45,823 nt of DNA from positions 1-45,823 of the forward strand of contig JAISWH010000154.1 in the NCBI GenBank assembly GCA_031271125.1, in the 5' to 3' direction. Position 1 is the first letter of the stretch; every line of letters starts with the position of its first letter. The notes beneath the pieces are model-generated. The model saw only the letters and a list, made by a program, of their open reading frames with translations. It ran no database searches and was not told where the DNA came from. Below are positions 9,089 to 16,851 of the stretch, piece by piece. Both the position numbers and the translations under genes were made by a program. The DNA comes from Dysgonamonadaceae bacterium. GTDB lineage: Bacteria; Bacteroidota; Bacteroidia; Bacteroidales; Azobacteroidaceae.

Positions 9089-10615
9089 ATGACCAAAATC
9101 ATTAACCAAGCCGTTTTTTTACGTTTGTCCTTATTTTATATCGCCGGAATTATTGTTCAGGTGCATTGGGATTTGTATCCGCTTTGGATTTACACCGGGA
9201 TTTTTTCTTTACCGGTCATTGCCGTATCTTTTTTTCCGGCCGTTGTCCGGTTGTATCATTGGCGGTGGCTGTTTGGTTTCGGATTGTTTTTGTTATGTTT
9301 TTCTTCGGCGGGTATCCTGAGCCGGAATCAGTGGAAAGCTTCCGAATGGCAAGGAGATACGGATAAAAATATTTACCGGGTTCAAATCCTTGACGAACCG
9401 GTGAAAAAGCCCAAAACTTTGATGTTCCGCGTCGGCGTCGAAGGGCAAAAAGCCTTGATTTATATTCCGATAGACAGTCTTTCGATGGCTTTGTCTCCTT
9501 CGGATTGGCTGGTGACCGACGCCCGTTTTGAGAAAACCGAACAAATGTTTCTTCGCAAAGGAGGCATTGCTGCCCGCGCTTTTGCAGGTAAAAATCATTG
9601 GAAAAAGTTGGATAATTACGGTAAACAAAGATTTAACCTGCGTTTTGAGGCTTTGAAGCGCCGGCGGATTTTGCTGAACCGGTTGCGGGAAATTATTCCC
9701 GGTGAGAAATCTTTTGCCGTGGGCGCCGCCCTCTTATTGGGTTATACCCGGGATTTGGATAAAGATATTCGGCAGACTTTCGTGGCGACAGGCGCTTCGC
9801 ATATATTGTCAATCAGCGGTTTACATTTTTCAATTATTTACGGTATCCTTTATTTCCTTTTTTCTTTTTTGGGAAATCATAAAAAAGGAAGAATCCTGAG
9901 GCAGGCTATTATCCTTCCTTTGTTGTGGTTTTTTGTTTTCCTGACGGGCATGGGACCTTCGGTCATCCGGGCGGCCGTGATGATCAGTCTGTGGGGGGTG
10001 GGGAATGCTTTTTTATACAAACCGTTCACTATTAATACGGTGGGTGCGGCGGCATTTTTTATGTTGCTGTACAATCCTTTCAACTTATATGATGTAGGGT
10101 TTCAATTAAGTTTTTCGGCAGTCATGTCTATTATACTGATTAATAAACACTTAGTGAAATTATACGAATCACGGAATCCGATGATTCAATATATTTGGGA
10201 ATTATCCTGCGTTTCCACTTCCGCCCAATTGGGAACAGCCCCGCTGAGCATGTATTATTTTCATCAGTTTCCTTTGCTCTTTTTGGTTACCAACATATTC
10301 GCCATTCCGATGACGGCTATTATCTTGTGTTTGATACCTTTATCTTTATTGTTGCAATGCTTTCCGGTAAATAATTGGGGGTTGATGTGGCCGGTTAACC
10401 AATCTCTCACTTGGTTTATTTTGGGATTGGAAAAAATAGAAGAAATTCCCAATCAGTTGATTAACAGTATTTTTCTGAATAAATTAGATGTAATTTGTAT
10501 CACTTGCTATGTAATTCTTTTTTTTCTGTTAATGATAAAAAAACGGATTTATTATTTATATTTGCTGTTAATTTGCGGACTATTTCAGGTTATTTATTAT
10601 CTTTGCGAACTTTGA
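9089..10615 (+). CDS. comEC: ComEC/Rec2-family DNA uptake channel protein, short form
   Basis: 508 aa. The N-terminal part has membrane spans followed by a soluble OB-like (DUF4131) segment around residues 90-175. The core is the Competence domain with many spans (TGASHILSISGLHFSIIYG, FLTGMGPSVIRAAVMISLWGVG, LYDVGFQLSFSAVMSI, STSAQLGTAPLSMYYFHQFP). ComEC passes single-stranded DNA across the inner membrane in transformation. The frame stops right after the last membrane spans, so there is no C-terminal metallo-beta-lactamase domain, which longer ComEC proteins have. Whether this is a truncation or the normal form in this lineage cannot be told here. No other com gene is nearby. Confidence 0.85.
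   Translation: MTKIINQAVFLRLSLFYIAGIIVQVHWDLYPLWIYTGIFSLPVIAVSFFPAVVRLYHWRWLFGFGLFLLCFSSAGILSRNQWKASEWQGDTDKNIYRVQILDEPVKKPKTLMFRVGVEGQKALIYIPIDSLSMALSPSDWLVTDARFEKTEQMFLRKGGIAARAFAGKNHWKKLDNYGKQRFNLRFEALKRRRILLNRLREIIPGEKSFAVGAALLLGYTRDLDKDIRQTFVATGASHILSISGLHFSIIYGILYFLFSFLGNHKKGRILRQAIILPLLWFFVFLTGMGPSVIRAAVMISLWGVGNAFLYKPFTINTVGAAAFFMLLYNPFNLYDVGFQLSFSAVMSIILINKHLVKLYESRNPMIQYIWELSCVSTSAQLGTAPLSMYYFHQFPLLFLVTNIFAIPMTAIILCLIPLSLLLQCFPVNNWGLMWPVNQSLTWFILGLEKIEEIPNQLINSIFLNKLDVICITCYVILFFLLMIKKRIYYLYLLLICGLFQVIYYLCEL
10598..10605 (+). promoter_or_regulatory. Candidate promoter -7 box for nrnA
   Basis: TATCTTTG followed by CGAAC sits inside the last codons of comEC, 67 nt before nrnA. A TTTG at 10572-10575 is a possible -33 box, but the spacer is 22 bp, slightly long. 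Confidence 0.45.
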
Positions 10616-10671
10616 AAATTATAAGTGTGTATAAAAACTTTTGTATGAGAAAATAAAGATAAATTACTTAA

Positions 10672-11700
10672 ATGTTAAACAAAATTATTTCGGAAGAAAA
10701 TATTCAGAAAGCGAAAAAGTTAGCGCTTCATTATGACAAAATAGTCATCGTAACCCATCAGGCTCCGGATGGCGACGCTTTGGGTTCATCTTTAGGCTTG
10801 TATCATTTTCTGAAACAATTTGGAAAAAAAGAAGTGCAAGTCATTGTACCGAACGATTATCCCGCTTTTCTGCATTGGATGCCGGGAACCAAAAGCGTGA
10901 TCAATGCGGAATGGCAGGGAAGAAATGCCGAATTTGCCATTGCATCCGCCGATTTGATTTTTTGCTTAGATTTCAATACGCTGAAAAGAATTTCCCAATT
11001 GGAAAACCCGGTGCGACAATCGAAGGCAAAAAAAATATTGATAGATCATCATTTGTCGCCCGAAGATTTTTGCGACGTAACGATCTCTCATCCCGAAATC
11101 TCTTCGACCAGCGAATTGGTTTTCCGCTTTATTTGCCGGATGGGTATGTTTGAATACGTTAATGAACCCTGCGCAGAGTGTATCTATACCGGCATGATGA
11201 CCGATACGGGCGCTTTCACGTACAATTCAAGCAGTTATGCCATTTATTATATTATCAGCGAATTGCTACAGAAAGGAATAGACAAGGATGCCATTTACTC
11301 CAGGGTATATAATCAATGCAAAGAAGGCCGGGTGCGCATGCAAGGTTACGTTTTGTACGAGAAAATGAAGATTTTTGACGAATATAAAACTTCACTGATA
11401 ACGTTATCCGAAGAGGAACATTTGCGATTTAATCCGGAAAGAGGCGATACGGAGGGTTTTGTCAATATTCCTTTAAGTATGGAAAAGATTGTTTTTTCGG
11501 CGTTTATCAGGGAAGATAAAGGTATTATCCGTATTTCCCTGCGTTCCAAAGGGACGTTTCCGACCAACCGGTTTGCGGCGGAAGTTTATGACGGCGGGGG
11601 GCATTTGAATGCTTCGGGCGGCGAGTTTTTGGGTACTTTGGCGGAGGCGGTCAGGAAATTTGAGGAGGCTTTGCCGGGGTATCGGGATTTATTGGAATAA
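10672..11700 (+). CDS. nrnA: DHH/DHHA1-family phosphoesterase, oligoribonuclease/pAp phosphatase-like
   Basis: 342 aa, the usual NrnA length. Such enzymes degrade short RNA (nanoRNA) and dephosphorylate 3'-phosphoadenosine 5'-phosphate. DHH domain motifs: VTHQAPDGDALGSSLGL (metal site), LDFNTLKR, IDHHLSPEDF (the DHH triad) and GMMTDTGAF. The DHHA1 domain carries the substrate motif YDGGGHLNASGG near residue 305. It follows comEC by 56 nt and may have its own promoter. Gene symbol is by family; RNA versus pAp preference is not shown by sequence. Confidence 0.88.
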   Translation: MLNKIISEENIQKAKKLALHYDKIVIVTHQAPDGDALGSSLGLYHFLKQFGKKEVQVIVPNDYPAFLHWMPGTKSVINAEWQGRNAEFAIASADLIFCLDFNTLKRISQLENPVRQSKAKKILIDHHLSPEDFCDVTISHPEISSTSELVFRFICRMGMFEYVNEPCAECIYTGMMTDTGAFTYNSSSYAIYYIISELLQKGIDKDAIYSRVYNQCKEGRVRMQGYVLYEKMKIFDEYKTSLITLSEEEHLRFNPERGDTEGFVNIPLSMEKIVFSAFIREDKGIIRISLRSKGTFPTNRFAAEVYDGGGHLNASGGEFLGTLAEAVRKFEEALPGYRDLLE

Positions 11701-11751
11701 GTCATCACGCATTTTATACTTCGTGCGGTAATGTTTATATTTTTAGTTATT

Positions 11752-11807
11752 GCCACTAATGCACGAATTATTACGAATTTATTCGTGTACATTCGTGAAT
11801 TAGTGGC
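11752..11807. repeat. Long imperfect inverted repeat with a nested hairpin
   Basis: Arms of 17 bp (11752-11768 GCCACTAATGCACGAAT and 11791-11807) pair with one mismatch. Inside is a second perfect hairpin, ACGAAT-TT-ATTCGT (11773-11786). It lies 52 bp after nrnA and has no T-tract, so it is not a standard terminator. The rest of the gap to 11969 is AT-rich; the only other thing I see is a direct repeat of CAACAAGTGTT-like sequence at about 11925-11950. Confidence 0.7.
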
Positions 11808-11969
11808 TTAAAATGAATCCAAAACCCTAATTTTTAGGCTAAATCTTTTTTGCAATTTTCCTGCTTTTTTTGATAATATGCTCATTTTCAATAAAAAACA
11901 TATTTTAAAACGGTCAATAAACAAGTGTTGTCAGGCAGTCAACAAGTGTTTTTTGGCTATATATTTTGG

Positions 11970-12106
11970 GGCGCTATATTTATATATACAGTGCACGGGA
12001 TAGTTTTAGTTGACAAGTAAACGAGTAAACAAGGTATAAGGAGCCGTAACTCGTTTACTTGTCTACTTGTCAACTCGTTTATTACCGCGTAAAGTATAAT
12101 AGCGCC
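11970..12106. repeat. Octamer-built hairpin element, copy E1 (small)
   Basis: A dispersed element with ends GGCGCTAT (11970-11977) and ATAGCGCC (12099-12106), an inverted pair. Inside are about three 8-bp units of form (G/A)AGT(TG/AA)AC on the left, a core GGTATAAGGAGCCGTAAC (12033-12050), and about three units in inverted form on the right, ending TTATTACCGCGTAAAGTATA. The same core and flanks, with many more units and the opposite orientation, occur at 21105-21336. The right arm runs into the 5' end of ubiE. No coding sequence. Confidence 0.8.
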
Positions 12107-12832
12107 TCAAAAAAAGATTTAGCCTTTTACGATGCTCCCAAAGGCGCACAGGTAGAAAAAATGTTCGACTCAATCGCCGGACAATACGACTTGTTGAATC
12201 ATACTTTGTCGTTCGGTATTGATTATTATTGGAGAAAAAAAGGAATTTCAGCCTTGAAAGACGTCCGTCCGGAAAAAATATTGGATGTCGCTGCCGGAAC
12301 GGGCGATTTGGCATTATTAGCTTACAGGTTGCTTCAACCGGAACACATCCTGTGCATTGACATTTCCGAAAAGATGATGCAAATCGGACGAAAAAAAATA
12401 GCTATGACCGGATTGTCCGGTAAGATTGAATTTGAATGGCAGGACTGTATGCAACTGAAATCTGCCGACCAAACGTTCGATGCGGCTATGACAGCTTTCG
12501 GCATCAGAAATTTTGAAAATTTGGATAAGGGATTACAGGAAATTCTCCGGACACTCCGCCCGGGCGGGAAATTAATCATCCTGGAGCTTTCTTCGCCGGA
12601 ATATTTTCCGATGAAACAGGCATACCAACTCTATTCCCGGATAATCATTCCGTTTATTGGACGAATCGTTTCGGGAAACAAACCGGCATATAACTACCTG
12701 CCCCGTTCGGTTGCGGCTTTCCCTCAGGGCCACCGGATGAAATCCATTTTAGAGAAAAACGGTTTTTGCAACGTGCAATACACGAAGCTGACATTCGGTA
12801 TCTGCACTTTGTATTCGGCTTATAGAAGATAA
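12059..12832 (+). CDS. ubiE: Demethylmenaquinone methyltransferase
   Basis: SAM-dependent C-methyltransferase of menaquinone synthesis. Recognised by MFDSIAGQYDLLNHTLSFGI, the SAM motif ILDVAAGTGDLALLA, FDAAMTAFGIRNFENLDKGL and the C-terminal KLTFGICTLYSAYR. The start is unclear: upstream of the conserved body the only in-frame start codon is TTG 12059, which lies inside repeat element E1, with AAGGAG about 15 nt before it; an in-frame TAA at 12047 closes the frame. The next ATG (12163-12165, in QVEKMFDSIA) would cut residues that belong to the family. E1 seems to have replaced the original start. From TTG the product is 257 aa. Confidence 0.88.
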   Translation: MSTCQLVYYRVKYNSASKKDLAFYDAPKGAQVEKMFDSIAGQYDLLNHTLSFGIDYYWRKKGISALKDVRPEKILDVAAGTGDLALLAYRLLQPEHILCIDISEKMMQIGRKKIAMTGLSGKIEFEWQDCMQLKSADQTFDAAMTAFGIRNFENLDKGLQEILRTLRPGGKLIILELSSPEYFPMKQAYQLYSRIIIPFIGRIVSGNKPAYNYLPRSVAAFPQGHRMKSILEKNGFCNVQYTKLTFGICTLYSAYRR

Positions 12833-12921
12833 ATTACACAAATTGAGTAAAATACTGAATATGTCGGAAATTTCGTCTTCTGTAAAAAACTTTTTTTCGT
12901 TGCATGCGCTTGGAAATCCGT

Positions 12922-13665
12922 TCAAATCACTTTCCGCCGCAATTCAAAGTCCCGCCCCAAATATTTCTCCCGAACCACCGGATTGGCGGCCAATTCTTCC
13001 GCAACGCCCTGATACAGGACTTTCCCTTCAAAAAGCAAATACGCCCGGTCGGTAATACTCAAAGTCTCGTGAACATTATGGTCGGTAATCAGGATACCGA
13101 TGTTTTTGTGTTTCAGTTTGCCCACAATTTGCTGGATGTCCTGTACGGCAATCGGGTCAACGCCGGCAAAAGGCTCGTCCAACATGATAAATTTCGGGTC
13201 TATGGCCAGGCAGCGCGCAATCTCTACCCGGCGCCGTTCGCCGCCCGACAGCTGGTCGCCCAAACTCTTGCGGACTTTCTGCAAACCAAATTCGGTAATC
13301 AGACTCTCTAATTTTTCCTTTTGATAATCGGCCGGATGTTTCGTCATCTCTAAAACGGCGCGGATATTGTCTTCAACCGACAGTTTCCTGAAAACCGAAG
13401 GCTCCTGCGCCAGATAACCAATCCCGTTTCGCGCCCGCATGTAGACCGGAAATTTGGTGATGTCCTTATCGTCTAAAAAAATTTTCCCTTCATTAGGCGT
13501 TATCAAACCGACCGTCATGTAGAAAGTCGTTGTTTTCCCGGCGCCGTTAGGTCCCAATAAACCAACTATTTCGCCTTGTTTCACATCAATCGAAACATGG
13601 TTTACAACCGTTCGATTTCTATACCGTTTCACTAAATTTTCAGTGCGAAGTACCATTTTTTCCAT
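12922..13665 (-). CDS. lptB: LPS export ABC transporter ATP-binding protein
   Basis: About 247 aa. ATPase of the LptBFG complex that extracts lipopolysaccharide from the inner membrane. Seen: Walker [11 protein letters not shown]-loop [17 protein letters not shown], signature [13 protein letters not shown], Walker [15 protein letters not shown]-loop [10 protein letters not shown], all in the LptB order. I start at ATG 13665 ([16 protein letters not shown]); ATG 13656 is equally possible. A longer frame from TTG 13689 overlaps the promoter and is unlikely. It is divergent from mlaE; lptF and lptG are not in the window. Confidence 0.93.
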   Translation of the reverse strand: MEKMVLRTENLVKRYRNRTVVNHVSIDVKQGEIVGLLGPNGAGKTTTFYMTVGLITPNEGKIFLDDKDITKFPVYMRARNGIGYLAQEPSVFRKLSVEDNIRAVLEMTKHPADYQKEKLESLITEFGLQKVRKSLGDQLSGGERRRVEIARCLAIDPKFIMLDEPFAGVDPIAVQDIQQIVGKLKHKNIGILITDHNVHETLSITDRAYLLFEGKVLYQGVAEELAANPVVREKYLGRDFELRRKVI

Positions 13666-13686
13666 GAAATCATTCCAATTTGAAGG

Positions 13687-13694
13687 CAAAAATA
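13687..13694 (-). promoter_or_regulatory. Promoter -7 box for lptB
   Basis: Minus strand reads TATTTTTG (TAnnTTTG), 22 nt before the lptB start. The -33 position lies in the mlaE promoter. No TTTG is seen at 19 bp. Confidence 0.5.
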
Positions 13695-13708
13695 CTAAAA
13701 AAAATGAT

Positions 13709-13716
13709 TACATTTG
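13709..13716 (+). promoter_or_regulatory. Promoter -7 box for the mlaE operon
   Basis: TACATTTG followed by C, 35 nt before mlaE, matching TAnnTTTG. It is face to back with the lptB box 15 bp away, so two envelope lipid transport genes share a compact divergent promoter region. Confidence 0.55.
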
Positions 13717-13750
13717 CACTTGAAAACGATTTGAATGATTTTCTTATAGA

Positions 13751-14494
13751 ATGAAGGCATTAGAAAAATTCGGAGAATATGTGATTCTGATGTTGAGAAC
13801 ACTTACGATTCCGGAACGTTGGAGTGTATTTTTCCGACAGACATTGAAAGAAATTTACAAATTAGGTGTAGATTCACTTTGGATTGTTATTTTCATATCC
13901 ATATTTATCGGATCGGTTATAACCATACAGGTTTCCCTGAATATCCAATCCCCGCTTATTCCTGATTTTACGGTAGGTTACATCGCCCGCGAAGTCATTC
14001 TTCTTGAATTTTCATCCACGATTATGTGTTTGATTTTAGCAGGAAAAGTAGGCTCGAACATTGCTTCCGAATTAGGAACCATGCGTGTTACCGAACAAAT
14101 CGACGCCCTTGAAATTATGGGTGTAAATTCGGCTAACTATCTGATATTACCCAAGTTGGTTTCATTTATTCTGTTTATTCCCGTCTTGGTTATTATCAGT
14201 ATGTTTTTCGGAATTCTCGGCGGATATTTGATTGCTTTCACCACAGACATGATAACGGTTGCCAAATATGAATACGGCATACGGTATTGGTTCGCGCCTC
14301 ATTATATCGGATATTCGATTATTAAATCAATGGTATTTGCTTTTTTAATTGTTTCAATTTCCTCTTTTTTCGGATATCATGTGAAAGGAGGCGCTTTGCA
14401 AGTCGGAAAAGCCAGTACAAATTCTGTGGTGATGAGTAGCGTATTGATTCTTACTTTTGACTTGATAATGACTCATTTAATGCTTACTAAATGA
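13751..14494 (+). CDS. mlaE: MlaE-family phospholipid ABC transporter permease
   Basis: 247 aa with about five membrane spans. MlaE/YrbE permeases move phospholipid between inner and outer membranes with an MCE (MlaD) protein. Typical stretches: IGSVITIQVSLNIQ, GYIAREVILLEFSSTIMCLILAGKVGSNIASELGTMRVTEQIDAL (the family hallmark, split here over residues 76-120), and the C-terminal SSFFGYHVKGGALQVGKA. The stop overlaps the mlaF start (ATGA, 4 nt). No MCE-domain gene follows; it must be elsewhere. Confidence 0.92.
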   Translation: MKALEKFGEYVILMLRTLTIPERWSVFFRQTLKEIYKLGVDSLWIVIFISIFIGSVITIQVSLNIQSPLIPDFTVGYIAREVILLEFSSTIMCLILAGKVGSNIASELGTMRVTEQIDALEIMGVNSANYLILPKLVSFILFIPVLVIISMFFGILGGYLIAFTTDMITVAKYEYGIRYWFAPHYIGYSIIKSMVFAFLIVSISSFFGYHVKGGALQVGKASTNSVVMSSVLILTFDLIMTHLMLTK

Positions 14495-15264
14495 TAGAAG
14501 TACGACATTTATACAAATCATTTGAGGAAAAAGAGGTGTTGAAAGACATCTCAACGCTTTTCGAAAAAGGAAAGACCAATTTGATTATCGGCCGAAGCGG
14601 CTCGGGAAAAACGGTCTTGATGAAAACCCTGATCGGTCTGGTTCGTCCCTCTTCGGGCGAAATACGTTACGATAACCGGAATCTGACCGCAATGACTACA
14701 AAAGAATTAAATGCGCTTCGCCGTGAAATGGGTATGTTGTTTCAAGGCTCGGCGCTTTTCGATTCGATGACGGTTTTGGAAAATGTGATGTTCCCTTTGA
14801 CCATGTTCACCCGCGACAGTTGGAAAGAACGGGAAAAACGGGTAAAGTTTTGCTTGGAAAGGGTGAACCTGACCGATGCGGACAACTTATATCCGGGAGA
14901 AATCAGCGGCGGGATGATGAAAAGGGTAGCTATCGCCCGCGCCATTGCGATGAATCCGGATTATTTGTTTTGCGACGAACCCAATTCGGGATTAGACCCG
15001 AAAACAGCCTTGCTCATCGACGATTTGATTCACGACATTACGAAGGAATACAACATAACAACGGTAATTAACACCCACGATATGAACTCGGTAATGAACA
15101 TCGGCGAAAAGATTATTTTCATAAACGAAGGACGAAAAGCCTGGGAAGGTACCAAAGAAGGAATCATGATTTCGACCAACACGGAATTAAATGATTTCGT
15201 ATTTGCTTCCGATTTATTCAAAAAAGTAAAAGAAGTGGAAAGTTTTATCAATGAAGAAAATTAA
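14491..15264 (+). CDS. mlaF: MlaF-type ABC transporter ATP-binding protein
   Basis: 257 aa ATPase partner of the adjacent permease. Walker A GRSGSGKT near residue 35, Q-loop MLFQGSALFDSMTVLENV, signature ISGGMMKRVAIARA, Walker B YLFCDEPNSGLDP, and H-loop INTHDMNSVMNIGE. The GSALFDSMTV stretch is typical of Mla/Ttg2A ATPases. Translationally coupled: 4-nt overlap with mlaE and 14-nt overlap with the following lipoprotein gene. Confidence 0.93.
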   Translation: MIEVRHLYKSFEEKEVLKDISTLFEKGKTNLIIGRSGSGKTVLMKTLIGLVRPSSGEIRYDNRNLTAMTTKELNALRREMGMLFQGSALFDSMTVLENVMFPLTMFTRDSWKEREKRVKFCLERVNLTDADNLYPGEISGGMMKRVAIARAIAMNPDYLFCDEPNSGLDPKTALLIDDLIHDITKEYNITTVINTHDMNSVMNIGEKIIFINEGRKAWEGTKEGIMISTNTELNDFVFASDLFKKVKEVESFINEEN

Positions 15265-16015
15265 TCTGAAAATAACAGGAATGCTTTTCATTGCGGTTGT
15301 TCTAACGACCGCTTGTGCAAAAAAGCAATACACAGTAAAAAACATCGAAGTCGCCCGCGTGGAAATGGATAGCACGTGGGAACCGGTTGCAAATACCGAA
15401 ATGCGGGCATTAGTCAATTCCCTCCATGCGAAAATGACCGAAGAAACCCAAACAGTTATCGGAACAGCCGGACGGAAATTGACCAAAGGAAAGCCTCAGA
15501 GCCTGTTAAGCAATTTTACCGCCGATGCAATCTTCGACTATGCTTCCGGCTTATGGAAACCCGTCGATTTTGCGGTAATAAATATCGGTGGAATCCGTAA
15601 TATACTGAATCAAGGCCCGATAACACTCGGAAACATGTACGAGATATTCCCGTTCGACAACCGGATTGTTTTACTCGAATTACCGGGAAAAGCCGTTGAA
15701 GAATTTTTCGATTCCATAGCAAAAAAAGAGGGGGAAGGTCTGTCGAAAAATATAGAAGTAGTCATTAAAAACAAAACCGTCTATTCGTTGAAAATCGGCG
15801 GAAAAGCCATCGACGGGAATCAGATTTACCTTGTAGCTACCGTCGACTACCTCGCCGAAGGCAACGACCGGATGGAAGCGCTCACAAAAGCCGTGAAAAT
15901 CACGGACTCAAACATGCTTATCCGCGATGCTTTGATAGAATACGTCAAAAAGCAAACAGCCGAAAATAAAGCGATTGATTCAAATTTAGATAACAGAATA
16001 ACGATTTTACAATGA
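15251..16015 (+). CDS. Lipoprotein equal to the C-terminal domain of 5'-nucleotidase
   Basis: 254 aa. Signal peptide with a lipobox ending TTAC (Cys near residue 21), so probably a lipid-anchored periplasmic protein. The body matches the 5'-nucleotidase C-terminal, substrate-binding domain (SLLSNFTADAIFDYA, VINIGGIRNILNQGPITLGNMYEIFPFDN, YLVATVDYLAEGNDRM). The catalytic metallophosphatase half is the next gene, overlapping by 4 nt, so the enzyme is split in two with the domains in reversed gene order. The two products probably work as a pair; this layout is known in Bacteroidales. It overlaps mlaF by 14 nt. Confidence 0.88.
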   Translation: MKKINLKITGMLFIAVVLTTACAKKQYTVKNIEVARVEMDSTWEPVANTEMRALVNSLHAKMTEETQTVIGTAGRKLTKGKPQSLLSNFTADAIFDYASGLWKPVDFAVINIGGIRNILNQGPITLGNMYEIFPFDNRIVLLELPGKAVEEFFDSIAKKEGEGLSKNIEVVIKNKTVYSLKIGGKAIDGNQIYLVATVDYLAEGNDRMEALTKAVKITDSNMLIRDALIEYVKKQTAENKAIDSNLDNRITILQ

Positions 16016-16851
16016 AAACAATACTTACCCTTTTACTCTCATTATCCATCGCTATTCAAGCGCAAGAAAAATCGCTTGTCGTCCTGCACATTAACGATAC
16101 GCACAGCCGCATCGAAACGTTCCCCGAAAATCAAGACGGCTATTCCAAGAAAGGCGGAATGGTGCGCTTAGATAATTACGCGAACGAAGTCCGCAAAGAA
16201 ACAAAAAACGTCCTGCTTTTCCACTGCGGCGACCTTGTGCAGGGAACGCCTTATTTCAACCGGTACAAAGGCGACGCCGAAATCGCCGCCGCCAACCTGA
16301 TGCGTACCGATGCCGCCTGTCTCGGCAACCACGAGTTTGACAACGGTTTGGAATCGCTATCTAAAATGGTTAAACAGGCAAAATTTCCTTTCATCGCAAC
16401 GAATTTGGATTTTTCAGGTACGCCAATGGACGGGCTGACAAAAAAATATCATATCTTCAAACGGGACGGAATAAAAATCGGCATTATCGGATTGACCATT
16501 GACCCCAAAGGTTTGGTTTCCAAATCCAATTCGACAGGAGTAAAATACCTTGATCCGATCGAATCGGCAAATGCAATGGCCGATTTCCTGAAAAAAAAGA
16601 AAAAATGCGATTTAATCATTTGTTTGTCTCATCTGGGTTATTATCCCAAGGAAGATCGGATCGGAGACATTACTGTGGCTAAAAAAAGCCGCGATATCGA
16701 CCTGATTCTGGGAGGACATACCCACACTTTCATGCCTGAACCCGACAGGCAACCGAATGTGGAAGGACGTGAAGTAATTATCAACCAAACAGGAGCTTAC
16801 GGCGTCTATTTCGGACGTATCAACATCATCATGGAGGAAATAAAGAAATGA
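16012..16851 (+). CDS. Secreted metallophosphatase, catalytic half of 5'-nucleotidase
   Basis: 279 aa with a signal peptide (to AIQAQ). Dinuclear metal site of the calcineurin-like phosphoesterase fold: LHINDTHSR, FHCGDLVQGTPYF, ACLGNHEFDNG, ICLSHLGYYP and LGGHTHTFM. It matches the N-terminal domain of UshA/5'-nucleotidases and stops just before the substrate-binding domain, which is the preceding gene. Likely hydrolyses nucleotides in the periplasm. It shares 4-nt overlaps (ATGA) on both sides. Confidence 0.9.
   Translation: MKTILTLLLSLSIAIQAQEKSLVVLHINDTHSRIETFPENQDGYSKKGGMVRLDNYANEVRKETKNVLLFHCGDLVQGTPYFNRYKGDAEIAAANLMRTDAACLGNHEFDNGLESLSKMVKQAKFPFIATNLDFSGTPMDGLTKKYHIFKRDGIKIGIIGLTIDPKGLVSKSNSTGVKYLDPIESANAMADFLKKKKKCDLIICLSHLGYYPKEDRIGDITVAKKSRDIDLILGGHTHTFMPEPDRQPNVEGREVIINQTGAYGVYFGRINIIMEEIKK

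Noticed and set aside
12843..13324. Plus-strand frames opposite lptB
   Set aside because: Shadows of an ABC ATPase with all motifs intact.
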